NCBI GenBank assembly: GCA_963843465.1
Contig: CAWJKP010000003.1
Span: 620,001 to 684,000, forward strand
Direction: 5' to 3'
DNA length: 64,000 bases
Origin: CAWJKP01 sp963843465
Lineage (GTDB): Bacteria > Planctomycetota > Planctomycetia > Pirellulales > Thermoguttaceae
Under the pieces are notes generated by a model, which was not told where the DNA came from, made no database searches, and was given only the letters and a program-made list of their open reading frames with translations. This document shows positions 50,405 to 61,162 of the stretch, piece by piece. Within the stretch, counting starts at the first letter, position 1. Each line of letters begins with the position of its first letter. Made by a program: the position numbers and the translations under genes.

Positions 50405-51232
50405 TGTCAAAGAACCCCTTGAAGTCTATCCCGGAAGTACCGGGGAGATGCCCAAGAGCGCAACGAGTGCAGACTCAGGACCACCATCGCCTAGGGGCGG
50501 GGGTTGGGAAAGGCTTACCAAGCCCGGCCCGAGGCCCGCGTCGGGGCCAACGTCGCGGCCGTGGGGGGCAAGGGTACGCGGGGCCGCCAGCCGCCGCCAC
50601 CAGAAGCCCGCCGGCACGATCGTCAGGGACGTATATGGTATCCGCCATTATAGCCGGGGGACGCGATCCGTACAGGCGCGGGGGCCGGAATGGCAGATTG
50701 AGGGGGCCGCCTACGCAAAAAGGTATTGAACGCAGGTTCGGTTCTTGGTTCGGTTTCCAGGTATTGTGCAGCCCGAGGCCGCCGCCCGCAGTTCGCCACC
50801 CACGAACCCCGTTGGACGGAACTTCGATCCCAGGCTTCTCCGTCCGCGACGGAACCCCGGCTTCACCAAACAGCGACCCGTCAAGTGGGACCGGACGAAG
50901 TTCTCCACGCCGCCGACGCTCGGATTACGGGCAAATTGGGTCTTACAGAACGAGTGCCATAGCCAGCCACGCAGGCCGGTGGTCAACTCGCCGTCCTCGG
51001 TCTCGATGATCTCCGGATAGGTTGCCAAACCGAGATTGGCCAGTTCGCATTCCTCGCCCGGTCAGGCTGAGAAGGCGATGACGTGGGTGCCGATGTCATT
51101 TCTTGGAGGGACCTACGGGGCGTTATGGGTTTACTTCTTTGGGCTGCCAAGTCAAAATCAGGGTAGTATCGTTGGGTTGACTGTTCGGCGTGGAGTGGGC
51201 GGCCTGGAATGGCAGCCAGGAAGCAAAGTGTC
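50405..51232. other. Intergenic region with a gene remnant
   Basis: No intact gene. The minus strand holds the remnant described at 50883-51091. The rest shows no repeat family and no promoter that I can support. The following beta-helix gene begins at 51233. Confidence 0.5.
50883..51091 (-). pseudogene. Remnant of the 62409-type hypothetical protein
   Basis: On the minus strand: THVIAFSA, stop, PGEECELANLGL, then GWLWHSFCKTQFARNP and GVENFVRSH. This aligns with HVIAFSTWPGEGCEVANFGL and GWLWQSFCKTQYASNP of the intact gene at 62409-63107, with the tryptophan codon changed to TGA. Both ends are lost. Confidence 0.7.
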
Positions 51233-52864
51233 ATGCGACGTTTCACGATTGCCAGATGTTTGGGACGGGGTCCGATGGCTTGGGTCCTGTTGGCCGGCGC
51301 AATGGCGCTGCTGGGACCGTGCCCCTGCGTCCCGGCCATTGCCGCCGGCGTCATCCCGGCCGATCGGCGGATCGACTGGTCGCCGGGCATCCCCGGCGGG
51401 ATCCCTACCTATCCGGTGGGCATCAACGTCGAGGATGCGCCCTATTCGGCCAAGGGCGACGGCGTGGCGGACGATACGGCGGCCATTCAAGCGGCCATCA
51501 GGGCTTGTCCCGCGGGAAGGGCTGTGTTCTTGCCGGCGGGGACCTATCGCACCACGAGTGAGCTGGAGATCCTGGGCAAAGGGGTCGTCCTTCGCGGTGC
51601 CGGGCCGACACAGACGCGCATCCGTCGCGACTCGATCAACGGCCAGATCATCGCCATCTACAATTGGAGCAACGCTGGACAACGTGCGGTGGTCGGAGGG
51701 TTTCTGAAGGGCTCCACGACCCTGAAGCTAGCCAATACGGCTGGCGTCAAGGTCGGACAACACGTGATCATCGATGAAGACAACGACCCCGCAGCCCTGG
51801 ACCAGGTACCGGCCTACTGCCAGCGGGTGCTGGCGCAGATGGCGACCGTCAAGGCCGTGCGGGGCGATACGGTTACGCTCAGCCGGCCCCTCTATTTCAC
51901 CTACAATCCGCTCATGCATATCCAGTTCTCAATCTTCGCCGGTTGCTTCAAAGCCGGCGTCGAGGATCTATGCGTCGATCGCGCTGTGGCCGGCGGGGGT
52001 GACAACATCTTGATCAACTGTGCCGCCAACTGCTGGGTCAAGAATGTCGAAAGCCGTAACGCCTTCAAATGGCATGTGCGTCTCAAGGCGTCCTTGGGGT
52101 GCGAAGTGCGCAACTGCTACATCCACGACGGCTGGAACGCCGGTGGCGACGGCGACTACGGCGTCGGCTGCTTCGATCGGTCGACCGACAACCTCATCGA
52201 GAACAACGTGTTCAAGAAATGCCGGCATGCCATGATTCTCGAAGACGGCGGCTGCGGCAACGTCTACGGCTACAACTACTCGCGCGACCCCATCAACGAA
52301 GGCGGAGACCACACCGATTTCCTCATGACCGACATGGATCTCCACGGCGGCAACCCTTACATGAACCTGTTCGAAGGGAATGTCGCCGCCCATATCGGCT
52401 GCGACAACTCGCTGGGGGGCAGCCGCTACAACACCTTCTTTCGCAACTGGATCGAGCGGAAATCGCTGCCAACGGTCAAGTACGGGTGTTGGGGCATCGA
52501 AGTGCAAATGAACAGTCTGTACGTGAACCTTGTCGGAAACTGTGTCGCCCGGCAACCGGCCTACCAATCTGTCGCCAACGTCTGGCACATCGGCTACGAT
52601 CGCCTCACTTCAACGATTGATCCGCGGGTGGCGCAGACGATCTTACGGCACGGCAACTACGACGAGACCACTGGCAAGACCCAATGGGACAGCAAGATCA
52701 AGGATCACACTCTGCCGGCCTCGCTCTATCTGAAGGCCAAACCGGCATTCTTTGGCGACCATCCCTGGCCGGCCATCGGACCGGATGTCGGTCCGTATGT
52801 GGGCTTCCTGCCGGCAAAGGACCGCTATGACTGCGAACTCAGCAAACAGGCGACGGGGAAGTGA
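51233..52864 (+). CDS. Secreted beta-helix (pectate lyase superfamily) protein
   Basis: A 543-residue exported protein. Signal region MAWVLLAGAMALLGPCPC..., then the Pectate_lyase_3 start PYSAKGDGVADDTAAIQAAI and right-handed beta-helix coils (VEDLCVDRAVAGGGDNILIN; STDNLIENNVFKKCRHAMI). It may share a substrate class with the 48071 protein. AGGAAG precedes ATG 51233; an ATG at 51209 is in frame. Confidence 0.8.
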   Translation: MRRFTIARCLGRGPMAWVLLAGAMALLGPCPCVPAIAAGVIPADRRIDWSPGIPGGIPTYPVGINVEDAPYSAKGDGVADDTAAIQAAIRACPAGRAVFLPAGTYRTTSELEILGKGVVLRGAGPTQTRIRRDSINGQIIAIYNWSNAGQRAVVGGFLKGSTTLKLANTAGVKVGQHVIIDEDNDPAALDQVPAYCQRVLAQMATVKAVRGDTVTLSRPLYFTYNPLMHIQFSIFAGCFKAGVEDLCVDRAVAGGGDNILINCAANCWVKNVESRNAFKWHVRLKASLGCEVRNCYIHDGWNAGGDGDYGVGCFDRSTDNLIENNVFKKCRHAMILEDGGCGNVYGYNYSRDPINEGGDHTDFLMTDMDLHGGNPYMNLFEGNVAAHIGCDNSLGGSRYNTFFRNWIERKSLPTVKYGCWGIEVQMNSLYVNLVGNCVARQPAYQSVANVWHIGYDRLTSTIDPRVAQTILRHGNYDETTGKTQWDSKIKDHTLPASLYLKAKPAFFGDHPWPAIGPDVGPYVGFLPAKDRYDCELSKQATGK

Positions 52865-53009
52865 TGACTCGAATACCCCCCGCTGGCGGACTTGTGCGTG
52901 CCAGAGCCAGTGTCGAATCGGTCGGACCCTTGTCCGTCTACCGGGAGCGGAAGCGGGAATTCGCTGGTCGATACCGCCCAAGCCGATGCCAAGATTGGGG
53001 AGTTCGAGG

Positions 53010-53880
53010 CACGCACCGGCTCCGCTCGCTCAGCCTCAGCCCCGGCAGGTACTCCCTGGCGGTGCGGGGCGGCGACGACCGGTTCCAACTCGATCCGAAC
53101 CGTATCGTGGTCAAGCGGGGCGGGCGGGCGATCGTGCGGGTCACCCTGAAACGCGCGGTCGCCAGCGTTGCAATTCCCAGTCCCCAATTTCCAGTCCCTC
53201 CCCCTCCTCCCGTCGAAGCCGGCTGGACCCCTTGGTAGGACCTCTTCGACGGCAAGACGTTGGCCGGCTGGACCAAGGTATCGGACAGCCGCGACAATGC
53301 CCCCGGCCCCGTCTGGGACAAGCGCCTGGTCGAGGTCCGCGACGGTTTGATCTCGCTGGAGAACCCCGCGGGGTCGGTGGGCATCGTCTCCGTTCTGCCA
53401 GTACCGAAGCACGATTACGAGCTGTCCTATCAGGCCATGCGGGTGAGGGATTACCATGGGCCCACTCCGACGAGCCACGGCAATTTCTGCTACACGACTT
53501 TTCCGGTCGGCCTCCAGGCGACCAGCATGCGCGTGGGCGGGGACGAGCACGGCCCGTGCGTGAGCCTTCCCTGGCTCGACGGCGGCGGCGACGACAACGA
53601 GACCCGCCGCCCCATGACCTTCGAGACGGGGCGATGGTACGCGATTCGCCTGCGGGTCGCGGACGACCGCATCCGCGCCTGGATCGACGAGAAATCAGTC
53701 GTCGACCTGGCGACCCGCGGCAGGGAATTGGACGGTTCGGCGGAGTCGCTTCCGCTGGGGCTGGCTTCAGACGCCGGCAAGGCTGCCCTCCGCGCGATTC
53801 GGCTGCGGCAGCGGAAACCGGCGGCTGGCAGTCCCCACCCCGGCCTTCTCCCAGAGCAACATTATGCATCAGCTAGCATT
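53010..53880 (+). pseudogene. PEGA-DUF1080 protein remnant
   Basis: Reads LSPGRYSLAVRGGDDRFQLD (PEGA-like strand repeat as at the end of planctomycete protein kinases), a Pro-rich linker, a TAG stop at 53236, and in the same frame DLFDGKTLAGWTKVSDSRD, a DUF1080 (3-keto-disaccharide hydrolase/concanavalin-like) domain with GRWYAIRLRVADDRIRAWID. The 5' end is missing and the 3' end loses similarity near 53840. Probably the middle of a former kinase-PEGA-DUF1080-WD40 gene. Confidence 0.6.
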
Positions 53881-54017
53881 GACAGCCAAATCGTCTTGCC
53901 ACATCGGGAGCAATCGACCCAGGTTACCACGATTCGTCGCCGATGGGGCGCGGAACGTCACGCCTTTTTGACGTAAGTCCTTATTTGACGGTCGATTTTT
54001 GCTAGCAGTGATCGCTA

Positions 54018-56010
54018 TTGCATAATGTTGCAGAGGGAGAGGGGGATTTCTTGGACAACGCGGCGCTGCCGGACGCCACGCGGGAGCCCAAGAAGCTCTT
54101 CGATTTGCTCACCCCGGGCCAGTGGGTCTCGCTCTTCGATGGCAAGACGTTGGCCGGCTGGAAGCGGGAGGACGCTGAAAAGGCGGGGCAGAAGCTTTCC
54201 GTTATGGGGGGCGCGATCCTTTTCGACGCGACTGCGCCCGGCGAGAACCCATGGCTCATGTGGGACGGCGAGACGCCGGCGTCCAGGTATGAAATTGCCT
54301 TCGAGAGTGCGGCCGGCCCGGCCACGGAGCCGAATCGTCTCAATTTCATCGTCTATTTCAGGAACGGTGCGGAGATGATCGGCGTCGGCCAGTGGCCGAG
54401 GCAACTTGGCTTTCGCTGGGCCGGCGGCGAGGCGTGCCTGCGGGAGCTTCCGCAAGAGCGCGGCGAGTGGCGCCGCGTGCAGGTGCGGGTGACACCGGGC
54501 CGCGTCCAGGTGTGGGTCAACGGAGTGCGCGTTGTCGACGCCGCGCCGCCCCAGACGCAGTGGTCCGCCGAAGCCTTCGGCTTCCAGACGTGCAGCGCGG
54601 CGGCGGCCGTGCGGCAGATCCGCATGCGGCGGATTACGCTGGTCATGGTCAACGACCTGCCGCTGGCGCCGGCGAAGCCCTACGTCGCCGGCCCGCTGTT
54701 GCCGCCGCCGAAACCCGAAACGATCGAGCTGGAGCCCGCCCCGCCCTGGGTCCAGCAGGGCCAGCCGCTGCGCCCGTTCGCGCTGGTCGTCCAGCCGGCG
54801 GCCCTGGACGGCGTGCGGACCTGGACGATGGAAACGGCCGCCCACCGCGGCCCTGCTAATGCCCTGGCCTTCAGCCCGGACGGCCGCCTTTTGGCCTCCG
54901 CCGGCCGGGAAGCCGTCATCCGCATCCACGACGCCGCCAGCCGGAAGCTCCTCCGCGTCTTCTCGGCCATCGATCCGGAGACTGTCGGACTGGCCTGGTC
55001 GCCCGACGGCAAGTACCTGGCCAGCAGCTCCAACACTGCCTCGCTCGGGCGCTTCGTTCGCCTGTGGGATGCACGATCGGGCTGCCTCGTGCGCAGCCTA
55101 GGACCGGCCCAACCGTCCCAACTGGCGTGGGGGCAGCCGCTGGTGAGCATGGCCTGGTCGCCCGAGGTGCGGATGCTCGCTTGCGGCGGCGACAAGGGCA
55201 CCTTCGTCTACGATCTGGCGGCCCCCGGCGGCTCGGGCGAACTCGCGGGCTTGCAGGTGACAAAAGGCCGCTGCAACAGCCTCGCCTGGACGCCGGACGG
55301 CAAGCTCTTGATCGGCAGCCTGCACCGGGTGCAACTCTGGAATCCCGCGTCGGAGGTCCGTTCGCTGGTGGACTTCATGGCCGACGGAACTGCCGCGGGC
55401 ATCGCCGGCTCGCCCGATGGCCGCATGATCGCGACCGCATGGCAGTGGGGAGACCCAGATAACGGGCCTACCGGCATCATCCTCCGCGTGCGGGACGTCA
55501 AGACCGGCGCGGCCCTCTTGCCCGCTTCATGCCCCGGCCATGAGTTGCTGGGCACCCGGTGGACGCCGGACGGCAAGAAGGTGGTCTTCTGCTCGGGGGA
55601 CTGCCCTCCCCGTTTGCTTGCGCAGTACGGCACGCGCGGCGCCGTCGGCGTCTACGACCTTTCCACTCAGCTCACGACCCGCCTGTGCGACGCGGATGCT
55701 TGCTCGTTCGCCTGCGCGGCGGATGACGCCACCCAAAGCGGGCTTGCCTGGTCGCCCGACGACAAGACCCTGGCGGTCTCAGGGCAGGATTCCCTGAGGC
55801 TCGTCAGCGTCGACCGGAGCGCGGCCGACCGCCGCCTTGCTTGCCCGCCAGGGCGTGACAGACGCAGCTTGCTGGCCTGGTCGCCCGATGGAAAGACCAT
55901 CGCCGCCGTATACTTAGGCTACAACGTCACGTTATGGGACGTCGCCTCCGACCAAGAGCGGCCAATCGGGGCCGCGTGCTCCACGGTCGGGCCGTGTTGG
56001 CTAGATGAAG
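54018..56010 (+). pseudogene. DUF1080-WD40 protein, 3' end cut by IS66
   Basis: DUF1080 domain (VSLFDGKTLAGWKREDAEKA; RVQVWVNGVRVVDA) followed by at least seven WD40 units (ALAFSPDGRLLASAGREAVI; GLAWSPDGKYLASSS; LLAWSPDGKTIAAVYLG). The frame is open to 56147, but after CWLDEGKTFG (about 56010) it is antisense to the IS66 transposase, so the propeller is truncated. The first 20 residues do not look like a normal start, so the N-terminus is probably also lost. Confidence 0.65.
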
Positions 56011-57407
56011 GCAAGACGTTTGGCCGCGATCCGCCGCAGCACGTCCGTCAAATACGGCCATACGTCCACGCAGTTCCGCCGGGCACTCTGCACCAGCGTG
56101 TAGAGCGTCGCCGCCGTCTGGCCGCCCCTCTCGCTTCCAAAGAATAGGTAATTTTTGCGACCGATTGCGACAGGCCGCAGAAGTCGTTCAATGACATTAT
56201 TGTCTATTGGAATCCTTCCGTCGCTGGTGTACCGGACGAACGCCTCCCAGCGGTTGAGGACGTAGTCAATCGCCTCGGCCAGTTTCGCCGTGGGACGTAA
56301 CGTGGGCCGCACTTCATCGAAACGGGCCTTCATCTTTGCCAGGATCGGCAACGCCTCGGCCTGGCGCAACGCCGGACGCTCTTCCGCCGACATCCCCTGC
56401 GCACGGTCCTCGATGTCGTAAAGTTGCTGCGTCCAGATCATGGCTTCGTGAACCAGTGGGTGGCTGGTCGCCGGAATCGCTTCCTCGAAGCCCCGCCGAC
56501 CATGCGCCCAGCACGCCACGTCCACAAGGCGGCCCTCCGAATGGTGGACCAGCGAGGTGTAGACGATGTAGCCGTCTGTTTAAAGATAACCACGATAACC
56601 GGCCAAGACTTCTTTGGGACCGTCGCGACTACGGCTGGGCCGGAAGTCGTAGAACACGTACCGATGGTCAGCATCCCCGGCGTAACCGCTGAGATAGCCC
56701 TTGATCGCCTTGCCGTGCCCCGGTTTGAGCATCCGCACCTCCGTTTCGTCGGCGTTGATGACGGCGCTGGCGAGTACCCGCTCGTGAATGAGCCGCTCCA
56801 AAGGCCGCAAAGCCTGGGCTGCCCTGCTCAACAGCCCGCACAGCCACCGCTTCAGCGGACCAAGGAGCAGTTCCTGCTGCCGATAGACCGGCAAGTGGTG
56901 CAGGAACTTCCATGTCACTAACCAGGCTAGGATGCTCGGCCCGAAGGGGCTCTTTTCCACAGCCTGCGGCGGCCTCTGCGTGGTCACCATCTGTGAGCCG
57001 TCGTGGCAATGGGAGCAGCCGTAGGTGTACCGCGTTTCCTCGACCACGTACAGCTTCGCCTCTTCCATCTCCAGCCGCTTGATTACGTGGGTGCGGATAA
57101 TCACCCGCTGCTGGCCGCAGCAGGCACAGGGCAATTCCGCCTCGGGAAGCGGATAATCCTTCTGCCGATGTTCCCAGAATTGCGGGAACTCGATCCTCGG
57201 TCGCCGTGGCTTTCGCCGAGTCCGAGGCGGCGGCGAATCAGCAGCGGCCATCGCTTGCTGTTGGGCAATGACTGCCGCCTGGTGTGCGATGACCTCTTGC
57301 TGCTGCGCGATCATAGCCTGCCGTTCGGCATCCCTCTGCTCCAGCTCACGAATCCGTTGCTGGTAGGCTGCCAATTGATCGGCAAGAGATGGACATCCTT
57401 CTTCCAT
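56011..57407 (-). pseudogene. IS66 transposase TnpC with nonsense codon
   Basis: Leucine-zipper-like start (QQRIRELEQRDAERQAMIAQ), zinc-binding CACCGQQ and CSHCHDG, then the DDE region (VINADETEVRML; GYLSGYAGDADHRYVFYDF), interrupted by TAA at 56580 in GYLxTDGYIV where the family has Gln (CAA to TAA), and continuing in frame to HGRRGFEEAI and PIDNNVIERLLRPVAIGRKN. The last residues past DVLRRI are not family-like, showing 3' truncation. Inactive. Confidence 0.85.
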
Positions 57408-57504
57408 GTCCTGTTAAACGCTGGACACCGCAATTTGGTTCTGCCGACACGGAGATTTTTTTCAAGACAGCAAACCGTGTGGGTGATCTTGACCGGAGAT
57501 GGCT

Positions 57505-57879
57505 TTACGCGCGCCGCCATCGCGGGCGACGCCGCACGCTAGCCAAGTCGATGCCTTCCAAAATGAGCGTCAGGTCACTCAGACGCATCTCGATCCCGGC
57601 AGGCGAGGATGAACCATCCTCCTGCACAACCCGGGCAGCTTTCGGCACTTCAAAGGTTCCACCCTCAAGACGCTTGTACCAAATTACAAGCCCGTCGCCC
57701 GCAAACCATAGTACCTTCACACGGTCACTGCGCCGATTGAAGAACAGGAACAGATCGCCCGATTCCACCTGCTGGCCCAGTTCCCGTTCCACGAGTCCCA
57801 CCAGACCCTCGAAGCTCCGTCTCATGTCGGTGGGGCCGGTCTTGGCAAACACCCGCAGGGTCGTAGGCAAGGTCAGCAT
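57505..57879 (-). CDS. tnpB: IS66 accessory protein TnpB
   Basis: A 124-residue IS66 Orf2 protein: GPTDMRRSFEGLVGLVEREL, SGDLFLFFNRRSDRVKVLWF, DGLVIWYKRLEGGTF are all canonical. Intact length. It overlaps the tnpA remnant by 7 bases. Confidence 0.92.
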   Translation of the reverse strand: MLTLPTTLRVFAKTGPTDMRRSFEGLVGLVERELGQQVESGDLFLFFNRRSDRVKVLWFAGDGLVIWYKRLEGGTFEVPKAARVVQEDGSSSPAGIEMRLSDLTLILEGIDLASVRRRPRWRRA

Positions 57880-58088
57880 CGGCGTGCCCTTCGCGCTGGC
57901 GAGGCCGACAGAGCAGCGACCACCATGCCGATTGTCTGTGCCTCGCAGCCCTGGACCCGTAGCACGACGCCATCGGGCCATTCGACTTCCAGCTTTCCCG
58001 CGACGGTCGGTACGGCATCGACGACCTGGACGGGAAGGAGGGCCTGTGCTGCTGCCTTCCGCCCAGCTTCGCGCCTAGGCCGCCGCAA
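57873..58088 (-). pseudogene. IS66 TnpA, 3' part only
   Basis: The 71-residue frame contains the conserved C-terminal strand block of IS66 Orf1 (KLEVEWPDGVVLRVQG) but lacks the N-terminal helix-turn-helix, which would lie beyond 58090 where IS3-type sequence begins. Confidence 0.7.
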
Positions 58089-58101
58089 TCGGCGGAGCGT
58101 G

Positions 58102-59157
58102 TCAATAGGTTTGAGACGACTGTGGTACGAAATTAGTGTCGCGGGGTAGTTGTAGCATACGGGGTTCCGGCCCGTCGGCCGGAGGGTTAATCCAAACTTC
58201 GCGCGGCAGCGCCAGCGGTCGCGGCGGTTGCCGAACGAATCGTTCGGGATGGGCGGCGTGGGCCGCGGTGAGCACCGTTTGCCGCGCAGCCAGCACGGTG
58301 CCGGCTTGGCCGTAATGGACCATAGCCGGGGTCAGCAGGCCCAGCCCCCAATGGTGATGCTCGTGGTTCTGCCAGTGGAAAAACTTGCCGCAGAAGTCGA
58401 GTCCGTGTTCGATGCTGCCGAAGCGGTCCGGGAACTCCGGCCGATACTTCAGCGTCTTGAACTGGCTCTCCGAGAACGGGTTATCGTCGGAGACGTGCGG
58501 CCGGCTGTGGGACTTGGTGATCCCCAGCGTTGCCAGGAGTTGAGCCACGGTCTGCGAACGCATCGCCGGCCCGCGATCGCTGTGGATCGTCAGTTGGTTG
58601 CGAACGATTCCGTGCTTCACCACCGTCTCGCGGATCAGCCGCTCGGCCAGGTGTTCGCTTTCGCGGCGGGCCAGCATCCAGCCCACGACATAGCGACTGA
58701 AGATGTCGAGGATCACGTAGAGGTGGAAGTAGGTCCACTTCGCGGGCCCCAGCAGCTTGGTGATGTCCCATGACCAGACCTGATTGGGTGCGGTGGCCAC
58801 CAACTGTGGCTTGTGGTAAGTGGGGTGCCGCAGTTGGTCTCGTCGCTCGCGGACTTCCTGCCGCTCGTCCAGGATGCGGTACATCGTGCGGATCGAGCAG
58901 AGGTACTGCCCCTGGTCCAACAACGCTGCGTAGACCTCGGCGGGGGCCTTGTCGGCGAACGGCTCGCTGTGAAGCACATCGACGACCTGTTGCCGCTCAT
59001 GGTCGCTTAGCGCCCGCGGCGGCTTGGGCCGTGGCATGGTCGCGGGCTTTGCCGGCTTCGACTGACGATGCCGATAAAGTGTCGCTCGGGGCACGCCCAG
59101 GCTGTGACAGGCTGCTGTCGTGCCCACATGCGGAGAGAGTTCCTCAATGGCCTTCAT
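58102..59157 (-). CDS. IS3-family transposase OrfB (DDE integrase core)
   Basis: A 351-residue transposase starting MKAIEELSPHVGTTAACHSL: HTH_21-type region, then rve core with the DDE triad in VWSWDITKLLG, IHSDRGPAM and SDDNPFSESQFKTLKY. Intact. ATG at 59157 overlaps the OrfA stop, and an A8 slippery run upstream allows fusion expression. Confidence 0.88.
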   Translation of the reverse strand: MKAIEELSPHVGTTAACHSLGVPRATLYRHRQSKPAKPATMPRPKPPRALSDHERQQVVDVLHSEPFADKAPAEVYAALLDQGQYLCSIRTMYRILDERQEVRERRDQLRHPTYHKPQLVATAPNQVWSWDITKLLGPAKWTYFHLYVILDIFSRYVVGWMLARRESEHLAERLIRETVVKHGIVRNQLTIHSDRGPAMRSQTVAQLLATLGITKSHSRPHVSDDNPFSESQFKTLKYRPEFPDRFGSIEHGLDFCGKFFHWQNHEHHHWGLGLLTPAMVHYGQAGTVLAARQTVLTAAHAAHPERFVRQPPRPLALPREVWINPPADGPEPRMLQLPRDTNFVPQSSQTY

Positions 59158-59600
59158 GGCATCCTCTCGCTGCTGTCGGGCGGCGGCAGAGGAATCCCCA
59201 GGATCTCGGAAAGTTTTTTTTGAACCTCGATGATCGTTTCGGCCTGACGGAGCTTGGCCGTCAACCGCTGGTTCTCGCGTCGGAGCAGATCGTTCTCGGC
59301 GACCAACGGGGCATCGGGCGAGGCCTTCCGCCCCCGACGCTTGGGAGTCAGACCGGCCAACGTTCCTTCCTCGCGATGTTGCCGCCAGGTTGTCAGGTGC
59401 GACGAGTACAGACCCTCGCGGCGCAACAGGCGCCGAGCTGGCCGGGCTGGGTACAGCGATCGGCCTCACGAAGAATACGAAGCTTGTACTCGGCCGTGAA
59501 CCGTCGTCGCACAGGTTTCTCCAGTACAGCCGGGTCCAGGATCGGCCTTCCGTTGCCAGTAGGGGCCCCCAAGGCCGGAGCCGCGGTGGCGGGCGGAACT
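59154..59600 (-). pseudogene. IS3-family OrfA, frameshifted
   Basis: First segment VRRRFTAEYKLRILREADRC (HTH start), then a frame change near 59430 (GQLGA joined to LLRREGLYSSHLTTW) and a leucine-zipper region (AENDLLRRENQRLTAKLRQA) ending at 59154. One base is missing in GGCGCC. The 5' end abuts the group II intron. Confidence 0.75.
59214..59221 (-). other. Programmed -1 frameshift site of IS3 element
   Basis: An A8 run on the minus strand (TCAAAAAAAACTT) near the end of OrfA. The OrfB frame is open through this point, so a -1 slip yields the OrfAB transposase, as in other IS3 elements. Confidence 0.65.
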
Positions 59601-59640
59601 GTCGAGTAGGCCCGGGGGATTGCTCCCCCGGGCCTCTCTC

Positions 59641-59672
59641 AGAACCGGACTTGTGGACCACACATCCGGCTC
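59641..59672 (-). ncRNA. Group II intron domain V
   Basis: Minus strand GAGCCGGATGTGTGG-TCCA-CAAGTCCGGTTCT forms the domain V hairpin with the AGCCG start and CGGTTC end typical of bacterial group II introns. It is the catalytic heart of the ribozyme, so the intron may still splice. Confidence 0.75.
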
Positions 59673-59686
59673 TTTGGGCCGGTATC

Positions 59687-61162
59687 TCACAGATCAAACA
59701 ACAGGGTTTGACCAGAGGCCAGCTTGGGTGGTTGGTTCAGTTCATACCACGACGCCTTCAGCGACACCAACCGCTCGTGAAACCAAGCGTTTGGGTAAGC
59801 CGCTGTCATGCCCCGCGTATTGCTCCGATTCCAAACGCCGCGACGGCAATAGGCCGTCTGCGCGGCAGCACCCTCGCTCACGTCGCAACGCCGCAGATGC
59901 CGGTAGAGATGGCGGGATCGTTTCTTCTGCCGGATGATGATCGCCCGCAACCGTCGCCGGATGTGGGCATCGAACCGGTGGAAGAGCAGTACGCTCTCCT
60001 CCGTGCAGATCCGGAAGTAAGCGATCCAGCCTTGCAGGTAACGGTTTGCCTCCGCGATGCACGTCGCCAGCGATTGGCCCCAGGTCCGGGGCGTCAGATC
60101 CCGAATCCGGGCATCCAACCGCTCCTTGGTGCGCGCCGAGACGTGAACCTCCACCTTGCCTTCCGGGGCCTTCCGCAAGCGAAATCCCAGGAAGTGAATC
60201 TCCTCGGGGCGGGCGACCTTGCTCTTCTCCTCGTTGACCAGAAGCCGCAAGCGACATTCCAGGAAACGACGAATCGAGGCCATCACCCGTTGGCCGGCTC
60301 GCAGGCTACGCACGAAGACATTGCAATCATCGGCGTAACGCACAAAACGGAGCCCCCGCCGCTGCAATTCCCAGTCGAACTCATCGAGCACGACATTGGA
60401 AAGTAACGGGGAAAGTGGACCGCCTTGGGGTGTCCCCTCTTCGGTTGACACCCGCGTGCCGTCCGGCATCACGACCTTCGCCTTCAACATCTGGCAGATC
60501 AGCTTCAGGATACGAGGGTCCGCGATCCGTTGGGCCAGTCGGCTGATAAGCCGCTGGTGATGAACGCGGTCGAAGAATTTCGAGAGGTCGAGATCGACCA
60601 CTATCTCGTGTCCTTCACGAAGATACGCCTTCGCTTGGGCGATGGCCGTGTGTGCCCCACGCGACGGGCGGAATCCGTGGCTGCTGTCGTGAAAGGTCGG
60701 CTCGAAGATCGGCTCCAACACCTGGAGCACGGCCTGCTGAACCCACCGATCGATTACGTTGGGAATGCCCAGCCCGCGTTGACCGCCTCCAGGCTTGGGT
60801 ATCCAAACCCGGCGGATGTCTCCCGGCTGGTAATCTCCCTCCAGCAACGCGCGTCGCAGTGTCGGCAGGAGCGATCGAGCGGCCCCAACCACCTCGTCCA
60901 CGCTGCATCCGTCCACGCCAGGGGCACCTTTGTTGCGTGCTACGTTCAGCAGCGCCGTCGCCAGGTTCGACGCCGACGCTGCTTGTTCCAGCAGCCGATC
61001 CGTATCGGCCGCCGGGGCGATGAGATCGCTCGTGGCTTTACCCTTCGTTATGTGCAGCAGGAAAGCCCTCCCGTCGGATACGTCCGTCGGGCCTGCTCCC
61101 TTGCTCCCTTGCGGGCTGTCGGCGAACACGAAGGCCAATTGACGTGATCTCATGCTTCTCAA
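59687..61162 (-). CDS. ltrA: Group II intron reverse transcriptase/maturase
   Basis: A 491-residue protein with RT motifs KGAPGVDGCSVDE, RRVWIPKPGGGQRGLGIP, HDSSHGFRPSRGAHTAIAQA, VDLDLSKFFDRVHHQ, TPQGGPLSPLLSNV and the active-site FVRYADDCNVFV, then a maturase (X) domain with TPRTWGQSLATCI. No HNH endonuclease domain. The frame is intact. Confidence 0.93.
   Translation of the reverse strand: MRSMRSRQLAFVFADSPQGSKGAGPTDVSDGRAFLLHITKGKATSDLIAPAADTDRLLEQAASASNLATALLNVARNKGAPGVDGCSVDEVVGAARSLLPTLRRALLEGDYQPGDIRRVWIPKPGGGQRGLGIPNVIDRWVQQAVLQVLEPIFEPTFHDSSHGFRPSRGAHTAIAQAKAYLREGHEIVVDLDLSKFFDRVHHQRLISRLAQRIADPRILKLICQMLKAKVVMPDGTRVSTEEGTPQGGPLSPLLSNVVLDEFDWELQRRGLRFVRYADDCNVFVRSLRAGQRVMASIRRFLECRLRLLVNEEKSKVARPEEIHFLGFRLRKAPEGKVEVHVSARTKERLDARIRDLTPRTWGQSLATCIAEANRYLQGWIAYFRICTEESVLLFHRFDAHIRRRLRAIIIRQKKRSRHLYRHLRRCDVSEGAAAQTAYCRRGVWNRSNTRGMTAAYPNAWFHERLVSLKASWYELNQPPKLASGQTLLFDL

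Larger units (their letters stand above)
56011..58090 (-). mobile_element. IS66-family element, truncated both sides
   Basis: Contains tnpC, tnpB and the 3' part of tnpA in the usual IS66 order. The left end is missing after the transposase C-terminal helix, joined to the WD40 gene; the right end is cut inside tnpA next to an IS3-type element. No terminal inverted repeats could be found. Confidence 0.75.

Noticed and set aside
48095..50410. 771-residue open frame antisense to the beta-helix gene
   Set aside because: GC-rich third positions on the plus-strand gene keep the antisense open; no domain, signal peptide or ribosome-binding site, while the plus strand has a clear signal peptide and fold.
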